NCBI RefSeq assembly: GCF_029872155.1
Contig: NZ_JARXLA010000001.1
Coordinates: 1-64,000 of the forward strand
Reading direction: 5' to 3'
Source: Hyphomicrobium sp. D-2
GTDB lineage: Bacteria > Pseudomonadota > Alphaproteobacteria > Rhizobiales > Hyphomicrobiaceae
DNA length: 64,000 nt
Both the position numbers and the translations under genes were made by a program. Shown here in pieces: positions 61,843 to 64,000 of this stretch (positions are counted from its first letter, which is position 1; every line of letters begins with the position of its first letter). The notes under the pieces are model-generated. The model was not told the DNA's origin. It did not search any database and saw only the letters and a program-made list of their open reading frames with translations.

Positions 61843-64000
61843 TCAGAAGCGATAGGCGATGCCGACGTTGAAGTCATGTAGCTTCAGGTCCATGTGATAC
61901 TGCCCTTGCACGTTGTAAGGACCAGCGGGTGTTAAAGGAGCCTGATACCAAGTAAAGCTTTTGGAGCCGAGATCAGAAAAGCTGTATTCCGCACGCACTG
62001 TCCAGTTATCGCTCAACGCATGTTCAAGACCAGCACCGATTGTCCATCCGGTATAGGTCTCACCTTTGTAGTTCACTGCCGGAGCTGGCGTGATGGCTAG
62101 TCCGCTGCCGGTCCAGAAATTAAATTCGTGACTGTATTTTGCCGCGGAAAAACCGCCGGTGATGAACGGCAGGTATCTTCCGATTGCGTAACCAAGTCGC
62201 CCCTTCACCGCACCACTCCAATCGAGCTCGGAATTGATACCGGCGAAATGACGTCGATCTATGCCGCTACTGGTAACTGTACCACTCCAGACAACGCTCT
62301 CCTTGATCTCAGCGTTGCTCAGCGATAGCCCTGCGTCGATGCCGACAACCAAGCCGGAAGCGAACTGCCGGTCGGCGCCGGCGCGCAGACGACCCGAATA
62401 GCCACGGGTGTCCTTGGCGACAAGGAAGCCGGTTGTAGGCAAACGTGCTACCGGAGCCATGATTTTGTCAGTCGCAGCTTCAAGGAACTGATAGCCGCCA
62501 TCAAGTCCGATGCGCACACCGCTCCAGTCGTACGCTGTGCTATCCGTTGAACCTTGACCACCAAACGGCAGCAAGCCGGCCAGCACGCTGTTAGAGCCGT
62601 TTCCGAACAAGTCGCCTTCGCCGAATTTCACCGACGCGCCGCCGAATATCCGCCGACCCGGGCCCATGTCCTGCGACATTGCCGGCATGTACGCGACGTC
62701 GGTTAGGTTGGTCACGTTAGCAAACAGGTTCAAGCGCTCCGATGGCTGGAAGTTGGCGAACAGATCGTACGTCCGATAGGCATCCGTTTGCCAAGTGCCG
62801 CCCTCAACAAGTGTGCCTTGCGACACATCGTTCATGCGTGCCCCGAGCGTCAGCTTGCGGTCGAACAGCCGAATGCCACCTGTCAGTGTTGTGTAGTCGT
62901 CAGGCAACCGGCTTGGTTCACCCATGCCGCCGATGCCATCGCCAAAAGTGAGATTTGACTCATTCTTCGCGTAGGTGATGGCTGCAAACCCCCACCCGAT
63001 ATCGTAGCTGGCCTCCAGCTCATAACCTGTCAGCAAGCTGGTGCCAGGCGCGTTTTGAAACCAGCATACGGATGCACTCGCAAAACATTTTGCGATAATG
63101 AAATCCTCTACATCCTTGCGATACCACGCTGCCTTGAGGCGGAACGCGTCGTCATCCGTAAGGATGCCATTGCGCAGGATGTTGGCGCCGAACTCCCAGC
63201 CTGCGGCCGTTTCAGGCTGCAGGGCCGGGTTGGGCAGAAAGCTGGCGGTTGCTCCGGCGCCGTGTGAGCCGCCGAAAAACATTTCATTTACGGATGGTGG
63301 CCTGAAGCTCCCCTCGTAGGTTCCATAGAGCTGCAGCCAATCGACTGGCTTGACGGCCAACGTCGCCTTCGGGCTCACCGCATACGTGGTGTCGTCGACT
63401 GAGAAGTCACCTCGCCATGGTGCATTGAACGGAGACTCTGTAATTGTGTAGCGCGCTGGATTGTTCCAGTAGGAGTTCGATGGACGCGTCAGAGTATCCC
63501 TAGTGGAATTCGCGACGCTGTCATAAATCGTCCAGTAGACATCCGACACATTTCCTGTCGATCCCGCGCTCTTCATCGTGAACCGGTCGACACGCACACC
63601 GGGGATGAACTCGAAAATTCCAGACGTCAACGTTGCCTGCACGAACGCACCGCCGACGCTGGAAACGCCATCCGGGTTGGCATCCGCCGTCGTGTTGCCG
63701 GAGAAATCGTCGCGATAATATTCCAGGCCGTAGTGTAGCTTCAGTGCCGCTTGATCGAACTGGAATTTCGATGTGTTGCTGATATCAAATGACAGCCCCT
63801 CGTTGGTGATGATGCGGCCGCCATAGCTCAGGCTACCCGTCCACTGCGAGCTTGTCTCGTTGAAGGCGCCGTTGATGCGCAGGTCGACGAGATCGTTGCC
63901 AGGTGTGTAGGCATACTTCGCTGTCAGCGTCCTGTTGGTGACGGTTTGATCGTAGAAGTTGGCCCTGAAATCCGTCGAATAATAAATGCCACCGACATCA
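61843..64000 (-). CDS. TonB-dependent haem/haemoglobin-family receptor fused to an Omp25-like beta-barrel (5' end outside window)
   Basis: Open through the window edge, so the N-terminal plug and any STN domain are not visible; 718 codons are seen. The receptor barrel runs from the edge to about 62.6 kb (VDWLQLYGTYEGSFRPPSVNE, GPGRRIFGGASVKF). The last ~227 residues (about 61846-62526) form an opacity/Omp25-type barrel: WSGVRIGLDGGYQF, DWSGAVKGRLGYAI, GWTIGAGLEHALSDNW, VRAEYSFSDLG, terminal VGIAYRF. This is the same layout as the receptor at 9.5 kb but with diverged sequence, so the fusion is old or was made twice. Transport substrate is inferred as haem/haemoglobin only from family likeness. 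Confidence 0.9.
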   Translation of the reverse strand, partial: DVGGIYYSTDFRANFYDQTVTNRTLTAKYAYTPGNDLVDLRINGAFNETSSQWTGSLSYGGRIITNEGLSFDISNTSKFQFDQAALKLHYGLEYYRDDFSGNTTADANPDGVSSVGGAFVQATLTSGIFEFIPGVRVDRFTMKSAGSTGNVSDVYWTIYDSVANSTRDTLTRPSNSYWNNPARYTITESPFNAPWRGDFSVDDTTYAVSPKATLAVKPVDWLQLYGTYEGSFRPPSVNEMFFGGSHGAGATASFLPNPALQPETAAGWEFGANILRNGILTDDDAFRLKAAWYRKDVEDFIIAKCFASASVCWFQNAPGTSLLTGYELEASYDIGWGFAAITYAKNESNLTFGDGIGGMGEPSRLPDDYTTLTGGIRLFDRKLTLGARMNDVSQGTLVEGGTWQTDAYRTYDLFANFQPSERLNLFANVTNLTDVAYMPAMSQDMGPGRRIFGGASVKFGEGDLFGNGSNSVLAGLLPFGGQGSTDSTAYDWSGVRIGLDGGYQFLEAATDKIMAPVARLPTTGFLVAKDTRGYSGRLRAGADRQFASGLVVGIDAGLSLSNAEIKESVVWSGTVTSSGIDRRHFAGINSELDWSGAVKGRLGYAIGRYLPFITGGFSAAKYSHEFNFWTGSGLAITPAPAVNYKGETYTGWTIGAGLEHALSDNWTVRAEYSFSDLGSKSFTWYQAPLTPAGPYNVQGQYHMDLKLHDFNVGIAYRF

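Overview
The window looks like a chromosomal stretch of an alphaproteobacterium, most likely of the order Hyphomicrobiales. I infer this from the overall high G+C content, the small bacterial SRP RNA placed directly before dnaX, a DnaX that lacks the usual zinc cysteines, an NsrR/flavohaemoglobin pair with a well-formed NsrR box, and FecI/FecR-controlled haem-type TonB receptors. No rRNA, tRNA, CRISPR array or insertion sequence was seen.

Layout. 0-1.5 kb: 3' part of a haemoglobin/haem-type TonB-dependent receptor that appears broken (frameshift near 92, TGA at 156). 1.6-9.5 kb: HPP-CBS membrane protein, an NO-stress block (hmp, a DUF1971 gene, divergent nsrR, NsrR operator), acyl-CoA dehydrogenase, citrate synthase and an EF-hand protein. 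9.5-14.8 kb: a cell-surface signalling locus (ECF sigma factor, FecR anti-sigma, STN-type TonB receptor) whose receptor carries an extra Omp25-like beta-barrel at its C-terminus. 15.1-16.2 kb: an RlmL-like rRNA methyltransferase.

16.2-39 kb: a polysaccharide locus. An eight-gene, translationally coupled minus-strand operon encodes an N-acetyl-sugar amidotransferase with HisH/HisF-like partners, a two-domain oxidoreductase, a methyltransferase, a UDP-GlcNAc 2-epimerase, a heparinase-like protein and a glycosyltransferase. Beyond it lie a DUF2793 protein (a domain known from phage/GTA head spikes), another glycosyltransferase, a Wzx flippase, a Wzy-like polymerase, a 0.9 kb regulatory gap, Wzc, a TPR/jelly-roll protein, Wza and a second O-antigen ligase/polymerase-like protein. 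A perfect 15-copy CGTCAGC heptanucleotide array touches the stop codon of that last gene.

39.4-52.9 kb: a secreted alpha/beta hydrolase, SRP RNA, dnaX, ybaB (without recR), PEBP, an M15 dipeptidase, a glycosyltransferase plus LpxH-like phosphoesterase pair, a solute-binding protein, a membrane GT2 and a LigD lacking the phosphoesterase domain. 52.9-61.8 kb: two paralogous NarX-like kinase/LuxR-type regulator pairs flanking rnk, a MarR regulator, DUF488, a group III truncated haemoglobin behind a second NsrR box, a seven-iron ferredoxin and a cupin. 61.8-64 kb: a second TonB receptor/Omp25-like fusion, running off the window.

Two themes tie the window together. One is nitric-oxide detoxification: NsrR boxes more than 50 kb apart serve hmp and the truncated globin. 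The other is envelope function: haem-type receptors with an added second barrel, and a capsule/EPS locus holding a spike-like gene.
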